Assembly (NCBI RefSeq): GCF_009711265.1
Contig: NZ_WMII01000005.1
Coordinates: 1-64,000, forward strand
Origin: Paracoccus shanxieyensis
Lineage (GTDB): Bacteria > Pseudomonadota > Alphaproteobacteria > Rhodobacterales > Rhodobacteraceae
Length of the DNA stretch: 64,000 nt
Reading direction: 5' to 3'
Both the position numbers and the translations under genes were made by a program. The notes below the pieces were generated by a model that did no database searches, was not told where the DNA came from, and saw only the letters and a list, made by a program, of their open reading frames with translations. Numbering within the stretch: position 1 is the first letter of the stretch; each line of letters starts with the position of its first letter. Shown one piece after another: positions 63,509 to 64,000 of the stretch.

Positions 63509-64000
63509 ACTGCCGTCCTGTGTTCAAGATAACGTCCCAGCACCGCAAGGCACAGGTTGATCACCAGATAGACGCAGGCCGCGGCGATATAGACCTCAAG
63601 CGGGCGGAAGGTGGTCGCGGCCTGCGCCTGACTGGCGCGGGTGATTTCCAGAATGCCCACCACCGACACAAGCGAGCTGGCCTTGACCAGCAGGATCAGT
63701 TCGTTGACCAGCGCGGGCAGCGACATGGTGAAGGCCTGCGGCAGGATCACCCGGACCCATGTATCGCGGGGCGTCATGCCGATGGCCTGCGCGGCCTCGA
63801 CCTGACCGCGTGGCAGGGCGGCAATGGCACCGCGCCAGATCTCGCTGATATAGGCACTTGCGCAGACACCGACGCAGATCACCGCAGCGGCGATGGGCGG
63901 GATATCCAGCCCGATGACGGGCAGCGAATAATAAAACACCAGCAATTGCACCAGCAGCGGCACGCCGCGCAGAAAGCTGACCCAAAGCCCGGCAAAGGCG
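63505..64000 (-). CDS. Polar amino-acid ABC transporter permease (N-terminus beyond window)
   Basis: The second permease of the same transporter. The frame is open to the right edge (FAGLWVSFLRGVPLLVQLLV can be read in the last bases), so about 50 N-terminal residues are missing. The docking loop AAQAIGMTPRDTWVRVILPQ is present, and its stop overlaps the start of the next permease. A binding-protein gene is expected further upstream. Confidence 0.9.
   Translation of the reverse strand, partial: AFAGLWVSFLRGVPLLVQLLVFYYSLPVIGLDIPPIAAAVICVGVCASAYISEIWRGAIAALPRGQVEAAQAIGMTPRDTWVRVILPQAFTMSLPALVNELILLVKASSLVSVVGILEITRASQAQAATTFRPLEVYIAAACVYLVINLCLAVLGRYLEHRTAV

Overview
The window is high-GC DNA with the gene content and protein style of an alphaproteobacterium of the Rhodobacteraceae/Paracoccus type. 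The pointers are a complete ectoine/hydroxyectoine operon headed by an EnuR-type regulator, an MprF/AcvB lysyl-lipid pair, and many ABC uptake operons with ATGA stop/start overlaps. The genus is an inference from the style of the proteins, not from a marker gene.

Layout. 1-1200 holds transposon debris: the 3' end of an IS256-family transposase gene and a thrice-broken IS3-family transposase. 1225-13414 is the ectoine/hydroxyectoine regulon on the minus strand: enuR, ehuABCD uptake, eutABC (hydroxyectoine to ectoine), doeA and doeB (ring opening and deacetylation), doeC and doeD (diaminobutyrate to aspartate). 13492-17534 carries a YbhB-like protein, AraC and LysR regulators, a small membrane protein and an aldo/keto reductase. 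17670-19682 is thiC under a TPP riboswitch. 19784-25452 looks like a zinc-homeostasis island: a CDF transporter, a COG0523 metallochaperone GTPase, a Zur remnant, a deaminase-only RibD relative, a HisI paralogue, a zinc alcohol dehydrogenase lacking structural-zinc cysteines, and a DUF1826 protein, with three Zur-like palindromes. An iron-type alcohol dehydrogenase follows.

27060-34876 is an amide/urea operon: a UrtABCDE-type transporter, an amidase-signature amidase, and the AmiC/AmiR sensor and antiterminator pair. 35352-39354 is sulfonate acquisition (an SsuD-like monooxygenase, with SsuCBA-like transport on the other strand). 39667-49906 is a DeoR-type regulator divergent from an operon of an IMPase-family phosphatase, an Opp/Dpp-type transporter whose fused ATPase has one degenerate half, an M20 amidase and two choline-kinase-fold phosphotransferases. 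I cannot name its substrate.

50159-51783 is an AT-richer two-gene cassette, a DUF262 protein plus a HEPN protein, which is probably a horizontally acquired defence or toxin-like module. 52018-56024 is acvB and mprF. Then come a SulP transporter, a membrane hybrid histidine kinase with a small membrane partner, a HutD-family protein, and a polar amino-acid ABC transporter that runs off the right edge.

The most interesting parts are the DUF262-HEPN cassette, the zinc island with metal-ligand losses in two enzymes, and the uncharacterised kinase/phosphatase/amidase uptake operon. No tRNA, rRNA or CRISPR array was seen.
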